From JALYXV01 sp963733505 (GTDB taxonomy: Bacteria; Actinomycetota; Acidimicrobiia; Acidimicrobiales; Palsa-688): a stretch of 64,000 nt of DNA. This document shows positions 28,760-38,904 of this stretch, in pieces. The stretch is taken from positions 62,001-126,000 of the forward strand of contig CAVTDW010000001.1 of assembly GCA_963733505.1 (NCBI GenBank), given 5' to 3'. Positions within the stretch are counted from its first letter, which is position 1, and every line of letters starts with the position of its first letter. A program made the translations under genes and the position numbers. The notes under the pieces were generated by a model. That model did no database searches and was not told where the DNA came from. It was given only the letters and a program-made list of their open reading frames with translations.

Positions 28760-30124
28760 TCACGGAAGGATGGTCACGGAACTGTCGTCGTGCGACGCCG
28801 CTTGTGACACGACGTTGTGGCCGTACACCAACGCCATGGCGATAGCGGTAAAGCCAATCGAAATACCGCCGAGCGACCCGATCGTCCCACCCAGGAGGAA
28901 GGTGGCCCAACCAAGCAACACACCGATCGCGGCGGCCGCGGACAGCCGCGATGGGGACCTCCTGCGCCGGAAGCACCATCGGTCGAACCGACCGGCGAGA
29001 AGGCCGCTTATCGCCGATCCGATGGCAACACCCCGGAGATTGCCGAGGCCATACCACCAGCCCACGGCGGTGGAGGCGAAGCCGGTCTGCGCATCCGGCG
29101 GTAGCCCGTACACCTCAGCCGACATATAGCGTCCCCAGTTGGACGTACGAAGATATCGAATACTACTTCCGGTATGGTCCACGGCGCCGATCACTGGGGC
29201 AAGGTATTCAATGCCGCCGAATCGAGTCGCGACGAAGCTCGGCACGTCGCCGAGCTTTTGCCGTGCGCCCCCATTCAGAGATTCTCGAGCGACGAACGAG
29301 ATCAGCAAGGCTGACGCAACCACGAGAGACACGAGCAGGCCAACCGGGATAGCTCGGGCGGCCGTTATCCGAACCGGCCGACCGACGGTTGCCCGAGCGG
29401 CACCGAATACGAGGATCGCGAGGAATGCTGTCCCATGCGACCCGACCACCGCTTCAACCAGCACATCGCACAGCAGGAGCGCTCCTGCTATGCGGGCGCC
29501 CGACCTGACGTCGCGGGCGAACCACACGATGAGCGCCGCGCCCGCCAGCGGCCCGTAGCTTGATGCGTAGTAGATAATCCCGACCAACGGAATTCCTGCT
29601 GGTTGCCGACCGGGAACTCCGACTTGAAAGGCCAGGGCCGTCACCAGCCGGACACCGATCAACAGCCCCGAAGCAACGACAAGATCGGAGACACTGACCG
29701 ACGTCGCGAACGGCCCTCTGGCCTCTCGTCCGCCGGTCGGGTCGGCGGTCGGGTCGGCGGTCGGGTCGGCGGTCGAGCGGCCGGGACGTTCGCGTCTGGC
29801 GGTCGAATACGCCAGGGCGAATACCGCGACGAAGACAGCGGAGGCAATTAGAGCACGGTTACGGTCGTAGTAGCCGACGGCAATCGGCGTGAGAAACGCT
29901 TGAGACACAGGTGGGAAAAACCACCGGCCGACAAACAGCACGGCAACCGTCGCCCAGGTGATACCCCCAAGACTGAACAGGCCGTACGGCCGGCACGATC
30001 GGCCCAGCCACGCGAGCCCGGCCACCGCGGCCAACAAGCCCACCAGGACTGAGGTCGAGCCGTGGGCTTGATGTGCCCCCACCGGAATCAAGACGGCGCC
30101 CGCGACCAAGGCCAGCGCCAGCAC
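28760..30124 (-). CDS. Multi-pass membrane protein, candidate O-antigen/polysaccharide polymerase (Wzy-like)
   Basis: 454 residues with about eleven to twelve hydrophobic segments and a large external loop near 290-350 (RESLNGGARQKLGDVPS...). Topology and position among glycosyltransferases, FkbM and a Wzx-like flippase fit the polymerase that joins repeat units outside the membrane. Wzy sequences diverge too far for a firm call. A cytosolic loop near 115-130 has a TADP repeat encoded by a 12-bp tandem repeat. Confidence 0.7.
   Translation of the reverse strand: MLALALVAGAVLIPVGAHQAHGSTSVLVGLLAAVAGLAWLGRSCRPYGLFSLGGITWATVAVLFVGRWFFPPVSQAFLTPIAVGYYDRNRALIASAVFVAVFALAYSTARRERPGRSTADPTADPTADPTGGREARGPFATSVSVSDLVVASGLLIGVRLVTALAFQVGVPGRQPAGIPLVGIIYYASSYGPLAGAALIVWFARDVRSGARIAGALLLCDVLVEAVVGSHGTAFLAILVFGAARATVGRPVRITAARAIPVGLLVSLVVASALLISFVARESLNGGARQKLGDVPSFVATRFGGIEYLAPVIGAVDHTGSSIRYLRTSNWGRYMSAEVYGLPPDAQTGFASTAVGWWYGLGNLRGVAIGSAISGLLAGRFDRWCFRRRRSPSRLSAAAAIGVLLGWATFLLGGTIGSLGGISIGFTAIAMALVYGHNVVSQAASHDDSSVTILP
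29735..29770. repeat. 12-bp tandem repeat in the Wzy-like gene
   Basis: Three perfect copies of GGTCGGGTCGGC, encoding Thr-Ala-Asp-Pro units on the minus strand in a predicted cytosolic loop. Confidence 0.88.
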
Positions 30125-30407
30125 GACGAGTCGGGTTCCCGATCCGGATCCGGTACCCCGTGACGCACCCGACGCCTCTCATCAGGTCTCCAGGAGCGGT
30201 CACGATCGGCAACCCTATTGGCTCAAATGGCATGGCTCCAACAGCGAGCTCACAACGCCCGAACTCTCCCAGCAGTACATACGATCTAAACACCGGAGAA
30301 CCTATACTATCATGCTATATGATTCGGGAACTTGTGGCAAGTATCCATCAAAACCACGACCAGGCACGGCTGCAAGTCGCCGGCGTTCTGTTGCGCCTAA
30401 GGGAGTT

Positions 30408-31074
30408 ATGCGCGCAATCCGGCATCTGACACCTCGCTATATTGTCGATCGAATAGCAGTCGACTTATGGCAGCGGCGGCACCCGGATGCACCGTGGTTG
30501 ACCGCTATCGGTGTTGGCATCCTCGGTGGTTGGCTCGACGGTGGGGACACGGTCTTCGAGTGGGGATCCGGGAAGAGCACCATCTGGTTTGCCGAACATG
30601 CCGGCCGTGTCATAAGCGTCGAGCACGACCCCAGCTGGTACGCGATCGTGGGCGAACGATTGGAGCGCAGCCCGCAGGCCACGCTTGAGCGATATCTCGT
30701 GGAAAGCTCCGAGGGGGCCACCGACAGCACGAGAAACGACTATGTCGCGGTGATCGATCGCACCGATGACGAGACGGTCGATGTCGTTCTCGTCGATGGG
30801 CTTCATCGTGACGAATGCGCCCTTCGGGCCGTACGAAAAGCTACGTTCAGGAGGCCTCTTGGTCATTGACAATGCAGACTGGTACTTCCGTACCGGCACT
30901 CGTACCCCCGCATCCCGGCGCCCGCGGACCATCTGGAGCGAGTCCTGGGCTCAGTTTGACAGCTCGGTCTCGACCTGGCGGCGGATCGTCACGACGAACG
31001 GCGTGTGGGACACCGTCTTTTGGATCAAGCCCCCCTCCGCAAGCATTCCTCCGCCGCCTGCCACTGCTCCCTGA
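30408..31074 (+). CDS. SAM-dependent methyltransferase-like protein, with one apparent frameshift
   Basis: About 222 residues when repaired. The glycine-rich segment VFEWGSGKSTIWFAEHAG near 45-62, then VISVEHDPSWYAIV, VDVVLVDGLHRDECALRAV and LVIDNADWYF are those of a class I methyltransferase fold. The frame slips at 30831-30836 (GTACGAAAAG); dropping one base joins RAV to EKLRSGGLLVIDN. The start is ATG 30408. Its last 50 bases overlap the end of the convergent glycosyltransferase. The region just upstream (30290-30330) is strikingly A/T-rich with TATACT/TATAT motifs. Confidence 0.78.
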
Positions 31075-32116
31075 TAAACGATCGCTCGATCCCCGGCCTG
31101 GCGAGTACCTCGACCAAGAACGTGGCGGCGGCCGCGGCCGAGAAGGCATCCCCCGTGACGGCCGCGGCGCGGCGGATGTCGGGGTCAAGCCATCGCTCCT
31201 GCGCTCGCCGCAGCGACGATGCCAGAGCGGGCACGTCACAGCCGAGGTGTGTCCAGCCGTTTACACCGTCTCGAACCAGCTCTACGGCCCCCGTCGTCGA
31301 TGACACCACGACGGGTGTACCGGAGGCCAACGCTTCATTTACCACGACGCCCCAGCCGTCATAACGCGACGGGACAACCTGACACACCCATCTCGATCGA
31401 ATGTCGTCTATTGCGGCGTTCGGGCGTTCGCCGTGCCACGTGACGTCTAACCCACGAGCAGCCGCGTCGTGCCGTTGTTTCGATTCCAGGGCCCCACTCC
31501 CGACGACGTCGATAGCTGGAAGGTCGAGGGTGCTACATACCTCGAACAAGAGATCGAGGCCCTTTCGCTCGATGAGCTGGCCGACAAAGCCAAGGCGATC
31601 CGGGGCGCCTTCATGCACGACCTGATTGGCAACAGTGGTATAGGGCAGAACATGGACCGGAGCCTCCGCCACATCTCGGTACTGCCCGGCAGCATGCTCC
31701 CCGACGGCTAACAACGCATCGGCACGACTCAGCAACCGACGCCTGACGAAGGTGTTCACCACACGCGTCGTCATGAACCGTTCGCCCCAAAAGATCCGGG
31801 CAGTACCGTTGGGCGGCCGGAGTAGCTGCATGGCAACCGTGGGCGAGGTATAGCTGCCGGTCAGGAGCAGAACATCAGCATCGCGCCGGAGCGACCGCCC
31901 TACCTGGGGAGTCCAAAACCCCCACCGCCCAACTCGCGTTCCGCCGTGCGTCACACTTTCGTAGCCCTCGAGGAAGTCTGACGTACCAACCCATGACCGC
32001 AGAGCACGTACGGGGGCTTCAAAATGCACACGCAAATCCACTAACCGGCTGAGCTTCCCAAAGAAGGCAGCGTTGTTGGGCGTGGGAATGTTGGTGACGA
32101 CATCGACCTTCAGCAC
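31025..32116 (-). CDS. Glycosyltransferase family 4 (GT-B fold)
   Basis: About 363 residues. N-terminal LKVDVVTNIPTPNNAAFF, a mid-domain LGFVGQLIERKGLDLLFEV, and the GT4 signature VVPSRYDGWGVVVNEALASG with its catalytic Glu pair. The start is GTG 32116, overlapping the stop of the upstream glycosyltransferase by seven bases; the frame is open to 32176. It adds a sugar to the lipid-linked repeat unit at the cytosolic face. Donor unknown. Confidence 0.9.
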   Translation of the reverse strand: MLKVDVVTNIPTPNNAAFFGKLSRLVDLRVHFEAPVRALRSWVGTSDFLEGYESVTHGGTRVGRWGFWTPQVGRSLRRDADVLLLTGSYTSPTVAMQLLRPPNGTARIFWGERFMTTRVVNTFVRRRLLSRADALLAVGEHAAGQYRDVAEAPVHVLPYTTVANQVVHEGAPDRLGFVGQLIERKGLDLLFEVCSTLDLPAIDVVGSGALESKQRHDAAARGLDVTWHGERPNAAIDDIRSRWVCQVVPSRYDGWGVVVNEALASGTPVVVSSTTGAVELVRDGVNGWTHLGCDVPALASSLRRAQERWLDPDIRRAAAVTGDAFSAAAAATFLVEVLARPGIERSFIREQWQAAEECLRRGA

Positions 32117-33318
32117 GGCTGCTCCTGGCCCCGTTCGCCCGCGAAGTCGAAGTACCGATCGCGCACCGCCGGCCATGCATGCTGGCGGCCAACAAGGTCT
32201 CGCCCACCAGCTCCCAAGCGCGCCGCCAACTCCCGGTCGGAGAGAATGCCCGCAACTCGATCGGCGAGGTCGGCCCAGTTGGTGGCCCGGGAGAACGCCA
32301 CACCGTCACGACCGTGCGGAATACCGTCGAGTGCCTCCATGCCCACGACTGGCGTACCCGACGCCATCGCTTGGAGCGCCTTGGTGGGTGTACCGGCGCG
32401 CTGCCGAGACGAGACGAGCAGTAGGCGAGTGGAACGCAAGAGAGCTGATAGATCCTCGACGAAGCCAAGGTGCACGACGCCGTGGCGGGCGAAGTACTCC
32501 AATGCCTCGGGCGTGGCATCAGGGCCTGCGACCGCGATGCGGGCTTGCGGGACGCGGGATCGTAGAAGACTGAGGGTCGAATCCAATGCCATTCTCAGCC
32601 AATGGAACCCATGATGGGCCATCGTGCCGAGATACAGGACCTCAAACCTTGGTTCGAGTCGCGGTCCAGAGAACTCAGCCATGTCAACCCCGAGCGGTAT
32701 CAGGCGCGTCCGCGCCCGGGGGACGAGGTCCCGAAGCCAAGCCAGGTCCTGTTCGCTCACGACATCCACCCAATCGGCGTCTGGGAGGAGCCGACGCTCG
32801 ACCGCCTTGACGTAGTGGCAATACATTCGGGGTCTCAACCGATCATTGAGCCCGCCACTCGACAAGAGCAGCGAATAGCTGTCGTTCAGCGAGACGACGA
32901 TCGTCGGTCGATGGCCGCGATCCAACATGAACCGCCGCAATGGCGCGGCCAGATGCGCCGTCGCCAATGTGTCGAGATGAAGCACGTCGTACCGGGCCCC
33001 CGAATCAAGGAGTCGACCGACTGTTCCCAGAATCTGGGGCGTCGGAAAACGAGCCGCTATCGGCAGGTTTCGGCTCGCCAAGGCACGGGCACGCGAGCGC
33101 TCGGTCGCAGGCGCGGTGAAAACTGTCCAGGTCGCGGCCGGCGGTGGCTGGCCGCCATTGCCGGGAGGCGACAGGACGTCAACTGACGAGCCCAGTTGGT
33201 TGATGAAACCGGCGAGCTTCGTTCGCACGCCATTGATCGTCGGCCACGGAGGTTCGGGCGCAACCACGAGGGTCCTGCCGCGACCGAACGCAGTTCCACT
33301 TCGGTCCTGGTCACTCAT
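32110..33318 (-). CDS. Glycosyltransferase family 4 (GT-B fold)
   Basis: About 402 residues: RTLVVAPEPPWPTINGVRTK at the N-terminus, RFEVLYLGTMAHHGFHWLRM opening the second Rossmann domain, then a SSRQRAGTPTKALQAMASG donor-site motif. The start ATG 33318 overlaps the stop of the flippase gene by eight bases (33336 is an alternative). It is part of a tightly coupled minus-strand operon running from 36304 to 31025. Confidence 0.9.
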   Translation of the reverse strand: MSDQDRSGTAFGRGRTLVVAPEPPWPTINGVRTKLAGFINQLGSSVDVLSPPGNGGQPPPAATWTVFTAPATERSRARALASRNLPIAARFPTPQILGTVGRLLDSGARYDVLHLDTLATAHLAAPLRRFMLDRGHRPTIVVSLNDSYSLLLSSGGLNDRLRPRMYCHYVKAVERRLLPDADWVDVVSEQDLAWLRDLVPRARTRLIPLGVDMAEFSGPRLEPRFEVLYLGTMAHHGFHWLRMALDSTLSLLRSRVPQARIAVAGPDATPEALEYFARHGVVHLGFVEDLSALLRSTRLLLVSSRQRAGTPTKALQAMASGTPVVGMEALDGIPHGRDGVAFSRATNWADLADRVAGILSDRELAARLGAGGRDLVGRQHAWPAVRDRYFDFAGERGQEQPC

Positions 33319-34636
33319 CAGGGTGCCGTCGGACAAACCTGAGACAGGCCGCCACCGTTTCGCGTAGGGCTGGCCAGGTAAGAATCGAGCCTCGCAGATC
33401 CGGGATTTCGCGTCGCAGATAGGTCAACAACCCTGCGGTGACGGTGCCGTAACCGACGACCGAACCCCAGGCAGCGCCGACGATCCCAAACGGGCGGAGG
33501 AGCAACGCCAGCGATGCGCCGGTGAGCACCAAACCTCCTACCTCCGCATAGAGCGTAATGGCAGGCCGGCCGAGCCCTCGTATCCCTTCGGCAAGTATGA
33601 AGTTCAGACCGAAAAGTCCGCCCGCAACGACGAGGACGATCGCCGCGGGGACGGCTGGGCGATAGGCGTTGGAGAAGAGCAGCCGAAACGCCAACGGCGT
33701 CAATACCGCGACAATCAGGACCGTCCCGGCCGCGACCCAAACGCCGATACGAATGGTGCGAACCAGGATCTGTTGGCGCACTTCGTGGTCGGGAGCCCCT
33801 GCGACTTTCGGGAGCAGTACCATGCCGATCGCGAACAGAAGGGGATTTACCGCGGAGCTCCATGCAACGGCGACGACATACAATCCAAGCGAGCGGGCCG
33901 GCAGCACCGCCGCCATGATCAGTTGATCCAAGCGGAGATTGAGTAGCTGTGGCACGAACGCCCCCGCCGCCGGAAGCCCGAACCGGAGTAACATTCGGGC
34001 CTCGGCCGTCCCGCTCCGATAGGGTCCCGGAACCTTCCGGAGCACCACGACGGCGACCGCGATACCGAGCACCGCGAGCGCAACAAGGTTGCCGTCAGCC
34101 AAACCCCCTGGCGACGCGGTGCCAAGGATCGCTGAGGTTGCGAGCACGATGAGCCACGCCACCGACGGCGCAACCCGCAAGACGTTCCACCATCCGAATT
34201 CGGTCATACCTCGAAGCACGTGGCAGGGCAGGAGCACCAGGGCATACAGCGGGATCAGCAGCAAATACCGCTGCGCCGCGGCGACGACGCCCTCCGGATA
34301 GCTGTGCAGGGCGAGCGGAATGATGAACATTCCTCCGGCGACAAACAAGATCGACGACACCAGGGCGACACCGATTGCGGTGGTGAGATACACGTTCACT
34401 CGCTCGACGTCCTTCGCGGAGAAAAAGGCGAGGGCATCGGACATCCCGAGCATCGCCAAGACGGCGAGGACGCCCGGCCAGAGTTGAATCGCCGCGAGGT
34501 CGCCTCGGCCGGTCGGACCAAGAAGTCGAGCGGCCGTGACGCCTGTCACGAATCCGAGGCCGGCCAAGGCGACGTTGGCAATCAGGGTCTGCCTCAGGTC
34601 TTGAGCGGGGCGGGCCCGACGCCGGGGTAGGCCCAA
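33311..34636 (-). CDS. Wzx-like polysaccharide flippase
   Basis: About 441 residues with twelve to fourteen hydrophobic helices and the typical N-terminus LIANVALAGLGFVTGVTAARLLG, as in MOP-superfamily oligosaccharide flippases. It would move the undecaprenyl-linked repeat unit across the membrane. The reading frame is open to 34744, but that would overlap the upstream methyltransferase by 100 bases. TTG 34636, eight bases past that stop, gives GLPRRRARPAQDLRQ and is preferred. Confidence 0.88.
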   Translation of the reverse strand: MGLPRRRARPAQDLRQTLIANVALAGLGFVTGVTAARLLGPTGRGDLAAIQLWPGVLAVLAMLGMSDALAFFSAKDVERVNVYLTTAIGVALVSSILFVAGGMFIIPLALHSYPEGVVAAAQRYLLLIPLYALVLLPCHVLRGMTEFGWWNVLRVAPSVAWLIVLATSAILGTASPGGLADGNLVALAVLGIAVAVVVLRKVPGPYRSGTAEARMLLRFGLPAAGAFVPQLLNLRLDQLIMAAVLPARSLGLYVVAVAWSSAVNPLLFAIGMVLLPKVAGAPDHEVRQQILVRTIRIGVWVAAGTVLIVAVLTPLAFRLLFSNAYRPAVPAAIVLVVAGGLFGLNFILAEGIRGLGRPAITLYAEVGGLVLTGASLALLLRPFGIVGAAWGSVVGYGTVTAGLLTYLRREIPDLRGSILTWPALRETVAACLRFVRRHPDE

Positions 34637-34643
34637 TGCGATC

Positions 34644-35357
34644 TCAGGACCCCGTTGCCAGCACGAGGACCGAGAAGCCCCCGAGGACTCGGGCGGCCAG
34701 TCGTTGGTTGAGGGCAAACCCGGCCCGTCGCGGGATGGCGGCAAGCTTCTGTTTCCTGTTCAGTGACGGAGACTCCACCCCGCCTCGCGTAAGGAAATGG
34801 TCGATTACTCGATATCCTGAATCCTCGACGGTCGCAAGAGCCGTTTCGAGACAAAAATAGTGAAGGTGTCCGACGGTTCGGCGGACGGACACAAGAGGTG
34901 TACTCCGGAGAACCGTCTGGACCGACATGTCCAGCGGAATGTGACATATCGCGTAGCGAGCCAAAGAACGGTGATCACGGAGGAACCCGATGTAGTCCTC
35001 TATGTGTTCAATAACGTCAATCATGAGCATCAGGTCCCAGTGCCGACCAGTGGTCAGGGGGTCCTGATCAGACACGAACATCCTCGGGTTATCCGACCTC
35101 ACGCGTTGTGCTGACGCTGCGGGTTCGTAGCCGTACAGCTCCGCATTTGGAAGACCTTCTCGAAGCGCGCTCAGGACGGCGCCGGTGCCGCACCCGATGT
35201 CACAGATGGAGCCGGGTACGATCGCGTGGCGCGCCAGCATCTCTCTGACTTGGGCTGCCTTCCATCGCCCGTCACCCTCATGCCAACCGGGATTTGCGTC
35301 GAGGTAACTGCCGTTCAGGTAGCGCTCGGCGACACGGTCCGGTCCCGCTGCCTTCAT
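34644..35357 (-). CDS. Class I SAM-dependent methyltransferase
   Basis: 237 residues from ATG 35357, which overlaps the TGA of the FkbM gene (ATGA). Motif I ICDIGCGTGAVLSAL near 50-64, LYGYEPAASAQ, and motif LMLMIDVIEHIEDYIGFL. It resembles methyltransferase_11/23 proteins in polysaccharide loci. The acceptor is probably a sugar of the repeat unit. Confidence 0.9.
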   Translation of the reverse strand: MKAAGPDRVAERYLNGSYLDANPGWHEGDGRWKAAQVREMLARHAIVPGSICDIGCGTGAVLSALREGLPNAELYGYEPAASAQRVRSDNPRMFVSDQDPLTTGRHWDLMLMIDVIEHIEDYIGFLRDHRSLARYAICHIPLDMSVQTVLRSTPLVSVRRTVGHLHYFCLETALATVEDSGYRVIDHFLTRGGVESPSLNRKQKLAAIPRRAGFALNQRLAARVLGGFSVLVLATGS

Positions 35358-36304
35358 TGCCGCGAGCCCCCTGCTGCCAGACGCCGGCGGACGGCTTCGA
35401 CGTCGTGTATATAGATGCTGTTCGCCTGATGCGGGGGGGGAATTGCCGTCAGGGTGATTTGCCGTGTGGGTGGGTCGTAGGTACACGGTTCGAATCCATG
35501 CTTGGCGAAGAAGGCCGCAAGTTGGGTCGGCTCGTTCGGTTCGACGATAACGATCGCGTTCGATCGAGCCAACAGATTCACGGCGCCCTCAAGAACGGCC
35601 ATTTCCTCTCCTTCAACATCGATCTTGAGCACCGCGACTGCCGCCTGCGCAGTCGCCGGAATGACGTCGTCAAGGGAGACAATCTCGACGGCCTCAATCC
35701 CCTCGTGCGTCGTAGGTTCGCCACTCGGCGACTTCGTGATCCTGTTCATGGTCCCCAGCCCTACGGTGAGGTATCCCTGTTGGCGTGAGCGGCCGACCGC
35801 GGCCTTGAGCAAATGACACCTGCCCTCCAACCCATTACGGCGGATGTTCTCCGCGGCCCGTTCGGCCGCGACCGATGCCGGCTCGAAAGCCCATACCTCG
35901 ATGCCAGGAATGGTTGATGCCAGCAGGGAGTAGACGCCGACATTTGCGCCGACGTCCACGAAATGATCACCAGGCCGCAACACATCGAGGAGGAGGTGCA
36001 TCTCCCGCCAGTCCGGGTACCGGCAATACAGGACAGCTGCCGATGCTGTGCTGTGGGGATAGCACAGCAATTCGATGGTCGGCGAGAGCGCCACCGGCCA
36101 GGGCCGTCGCACGACCCGCTGCCAGGTCTGCCAGGCGAGGGCTCGTGTGAGCGCCCGGACACGGCGGCCCTGAACCTCTGGATGGGTCCAAATGAACCGG
36201 CCCAGTCGGTAGCCGGACCGAGGTATGTGCGCCGATCGAGTCGAGATCTTGCCAGCGGCGGGCGAATCCTCCTGGGTCGTCATATCGCCAGCAGTCATCT
36301 CCAT
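35354..36304 (-). CDS. FkbM-family methyltransferase
   Basis: 316 residues. SAM motif FVDVGANVGVYSLLAS near 113-128, EVWAFEPASVAAERAAENI, and VAVLKIDVEGEEMAVLEGA. It is the first gene of the minus-strand operon (FkbM, methyltransferase, flippase, two glycosyltransferases) and is divergent from the glycosyltransferase at 36452. It is the second FkbM paralogue in the locus, so at least two methylated positions are likely. Confidence 0.92.
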   Translation of the reverse strand: MEMTAGDMTTQEDSPAAGKISTRSAHIPRSGYRLGRFIWTHPEVQGRRVRALTRALAWQTWQRVVRRPWPVALSPTIELLCYPHSTASAAVLYCRYPDWREMHLLLDVLRPGDHFVDVGANVGVYSLLASTIPGIEVWAFEPASVAAERAAENIRRNGLEGRCHLLKAAVGRSRQQGYLTVGLGTMNRITKSPSGEPTTHEGIEAVEIVSLDDVIPATAQAAVAVLKIDVEGEEMAVLEGAVNLLARSNAIVIVEPNEPTQLAAFFAKHGFEPCTYDPPTRQITLTAIPPPHQANSIYIHDVEAVRRRLAAGGSRQ

Positions 36305-36451
36305 CGCATGGTCAGAATATGCTTGCCGAACCTAGCGCAGGGGTCTTGCCATAGCCTCGTCACCCGGAGTGGATAGATCGACATCGGCAACGCCGTCGCC
36401 CGGCGGATGCTCGCCCGCCAACGCGACATGCGTCGAAAGTTATTGACACAC

Positions 36452-37927
36452 ATGAAAATAGCATTGATCGCGCATGGCGTCGCCGACCAAGCGCTCTTGG
36501 GCGGCCCGGGGCCCGTGGCGATTGAACAGGCCAAGGCGTTGGTGGCGCGGGGTCATGAGGTCCGCATTGTCACGACCGACCTGGTCTGGAAGGGCCGGCG
36601 GGCCAAGCTGCCCACATTCGATCTTGTCCGTCCCTTTGGCGCATCGGTCGAGTATTCGAAGGCTTGGAGTCTTCGCTGGTGGCCCGGATCGGTGGGTCCG
36701 ATCATTAGTCCCGGTTCTCGCGCACTCATTCGCCACGCCGTGGATTGGGCCGACCTCATCCACGCTCATGAGTGGTCGTATGCAACGGTCCAACTCGCGA
36801 GAAGGTTGTCCCAGAGGACGGGCAAGCCCTTTGTGGCGCAGCCGCATGGATCGATCCAACATCGAGACCCCGGTTGGAACAACCTCATGCATCGTGGCTT
36901 CAACGTGGCCCATCGCGTTGCGCCAGATGAGGTGTTCATCGCCCTGAGCCACGCCGAGAGCGTGGAGATCGCGGAGACGCTCGGCCGGTCCCCTCGGATC
37001 CACGAACTGGTGAACCCGATGCCTTCGGTCCTTGTCTCGGAGTCCGAGGAGAAAAGGCTGGAACGGCGAGCGGGCTGGGGTTGCCCACCCGACGCCCGGC
37101 TGTTGCTCTACGCCCACCGCCTGGCGCCGAACAAGGGGCTCGACATCGCGATCGCGGCCCTCCCGCATTTGCCGGCGACGACGTATCTTGTCGTGGTCGG
37201 CCCAGATTCGGTAGCGCCGGCCTTCACGGCCGAGTGCCGCTCGCTTTCGGCCCGATTGGGAGTGGAATCCCGAGTGAGGTTCATGGGGCCGGCACCACGG
37301 CGCGAGATGACCGACATCATCAATACCTGCGACGTCTTCGTGCTGCCAGCCCGGCGAGACACCTTTCCCATGTCCGTCCTCCAGGCCCTGGCGTGCGGGC
37401 GCCCCACAGTTATCACCGACACCTGTCAGATAGCCGAGGCCGTCTCCGGAGCCGTGCTCGTATCGACGCCCGACCCCGTCGCGTTCGCCCAGAGCATTTC
37501 GAGTCTCGACGAAGCCGAATCGACCCGCCTCGGTGCGGCTGCGAAACGTCTCGTGCTCGAACGTTTCTCGCCCGAGGTCGTCGGCGAAAGCCTTGAGGCG
37601 ATCTATGAGGAGACGATAAACACGTTTGCGTCTCGGGCCCGGCCTCGCGCCCGGACTCGGGCGTTGGTCGCGGGACGCCGGCTCACCGACAGGCTCGTCG
37701 TAGGAGCGGTCGGCGAGTCGGGCGAGCGTGGGCGCCGATCATTCCGTCCATATCGGGGGCCGCCGGCGGATTCCGGCCCAGGCATGATGCACGTGCGCCG
37801 TGGAGCGGATGAAGTTGACGACCCGCTGCGAGCAGTTGAGGATCTGATAGTCGTCGGGCACCGGCGGCACGTCTCCGTTCGACCATTGCTCGACGACCAG
37901 TCGAACCGCATCGATCACGACGCCTGA
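36452..37927 (+). CDS. Glycosyltransferase family 4; 3' end uncertain
   Basis: ATG 36452 starts KIALIAHGVADQALLGGPGP. The GT4 core includes LLLYAHRLAPNKGLDIAIAA and VFVLPARRDTFPMSVLQALAC. Homology-like sequence ends near 37620 (SLEAIYEETINTF). The open frame then runs on as an Arg-rich stretch for about 100 codons and overlaps the convergent CapG-like gene by 189 bases. I infer that a frameshift or lost stop near 37620-37740 extended the frame. Confidence 0.85.
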   Translation: MKIALIAHGVADQALLGGPGPVAIEQAKALVARGHEVRIVTTDLVWKGRRAKLPTFDLVRPFGASVEYSKAWSLRWWPGSVGPIISPGSRALIRHAVDWADLIHAHEWSYATVQLARRLSQRTGKPFVAQPHGSIQHRDPGWNNLMHRGFNVAHRVAPDEVFIALSHAESVEIAETLGRSPRIHELVNPMPSVLVSESEEKRLERRAGWGCPPDARLLLYAHRLAPNKGLDIAIAALPHLPATTYLVVVGPDSVAPAFTAECRSLSARLGVESRVRFMGPAPRREMTDIINTCDVFVLPARRDTFPMSVLQALACGRPTVITDTCQIAEAVSGAVLVSTPDPVAFAQSISSLDEAESTRLGAAAKRLVLERFSPEVVGESLEAIYEETINTFASRARPRARTRALVAGRRLTDRLVVGAVGESGERGRRSFRPYRGPPADSGPGMMHVRRGADEVDDPLRAVEDLIVVGHRRHVSVRPLLDDQSNRIDHDA

Positions 37928-38904
37928 CTCCAGCCCGGAGGTCACGATGGACCCAGTCTCGAGCGCCTCGGGTCGCTCGATGGCGTCTCGGAGCGTCACC
38001 GCAGGGAAGCCAAGAAGCGACGACTCCTCACTGATCGTCCCACTGTCAGAGAGAACGCAGAACGAGTTGCGCTGGAGCTGGGCATAGTCGAGAAACCCAA
38101 ACGGCTTGTGGAACTGGACCCCCCGACGCCCTCGCCTGCCGCCACGCCCAACTCCTGCAGTCTCGAACGGGTACGGGGATGGGTGGAGACCACCACGGGC
38201 CGGCCGAAGTGACGGGACACCTCGATCATGGTCTCGACCAGCGTCGCAAGACGACCGGGCTCGTCGACGTTCTCCTCCCGGTGGGCGCTCAGCACGATGT
38301 AGCCCTGCGGCTGCAATCCAAGCTGGCTCAGGATCGGAGACCCCTCGATCGCTGGTGCGTACCGGGCCAGCACCTCCGCCATTGGAGACCCCGTGAGCAT
38401 GATTCGTCGGGCCGGCAATCCTTCGGCAATGAGATTCCGCCTGGCGTGCTCGGTGTAGACCAAGTTGAAGTCCGCCACGTGATCCACGAGGCGGCGATTG
38501 ACCTCCTCGGGAACGTTCCCGTCGAAACAACGGTTGCCGGCCTCCATGTGGTACACCGGAACCTGGAGGCGCTTGGCAATGACAGCCGAGATGCTCGAGT
38601 TGGTGTCACCGAGTACCAGCAGCGCGTGTGGTTTCACTTCGAGAAGCGCATCCTCGATCCCAATCAGCGTCTCCCCGAGGACGTGACCGAGAGTCGACGT
38701 ATCAACCTTGAGGTTTCGGTCCGGGGCGCGGAGGCCGAGCTCTTCAAAGAACACCTGACCCAGTTCGTAGTCGTAGTTCTGACCCGTATGCACGAGCGTG
38801 TGCTCGAAGGTGGCGTCCAGCCGGGCGATCGTGCACGACAGCCGAATGATCTCCGGGCGCGTTCCCACCACCGTCATCACCCGCAGCGACGAGGCGCTGG
38901 TCAT
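37739..38904 (-). CDS. capG: UDP-sugar 2-epimerase, CapG/WbjD (WecB-like), with one apparent frameshift
   Basis: Non-hydrolysing UDP-GlcNAc 2-epimerase family. VVGTRPEIIRLS at the N-terminus, VLGDTNSS, MEAGNRCFDGNVPEEVNRR and LSAHREENVD; the RCFD and PEEVNRR forms are typical of CapG/WbjD. The frame breaks in a run of six C at 38119-38124. The other frame supplies VQFHKPFGFLDYAQLQ and SDSGTISEESSLLGFP to 37739. In the CapE-CapF-CapG pathway it makes the final epimerisation to UDP-L-FucNAc. Its ATG overlaps the capF stop (ATGA). Confidence 0.88.

Noticed and set aside
35487..35497. GGTTCGAATCC, a tRNA T-loop-like string
   Set aside because: It is inside the FkbM coding sequence and no acceptor, anticodon or D-arm surrounds it.
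36444..36449. TTGACA as a possible -35 box
   Set aside because: It lies within ten bases of the glycosyltransferase ATG, so it cannot drive that gene, and no matching -10 fits another.
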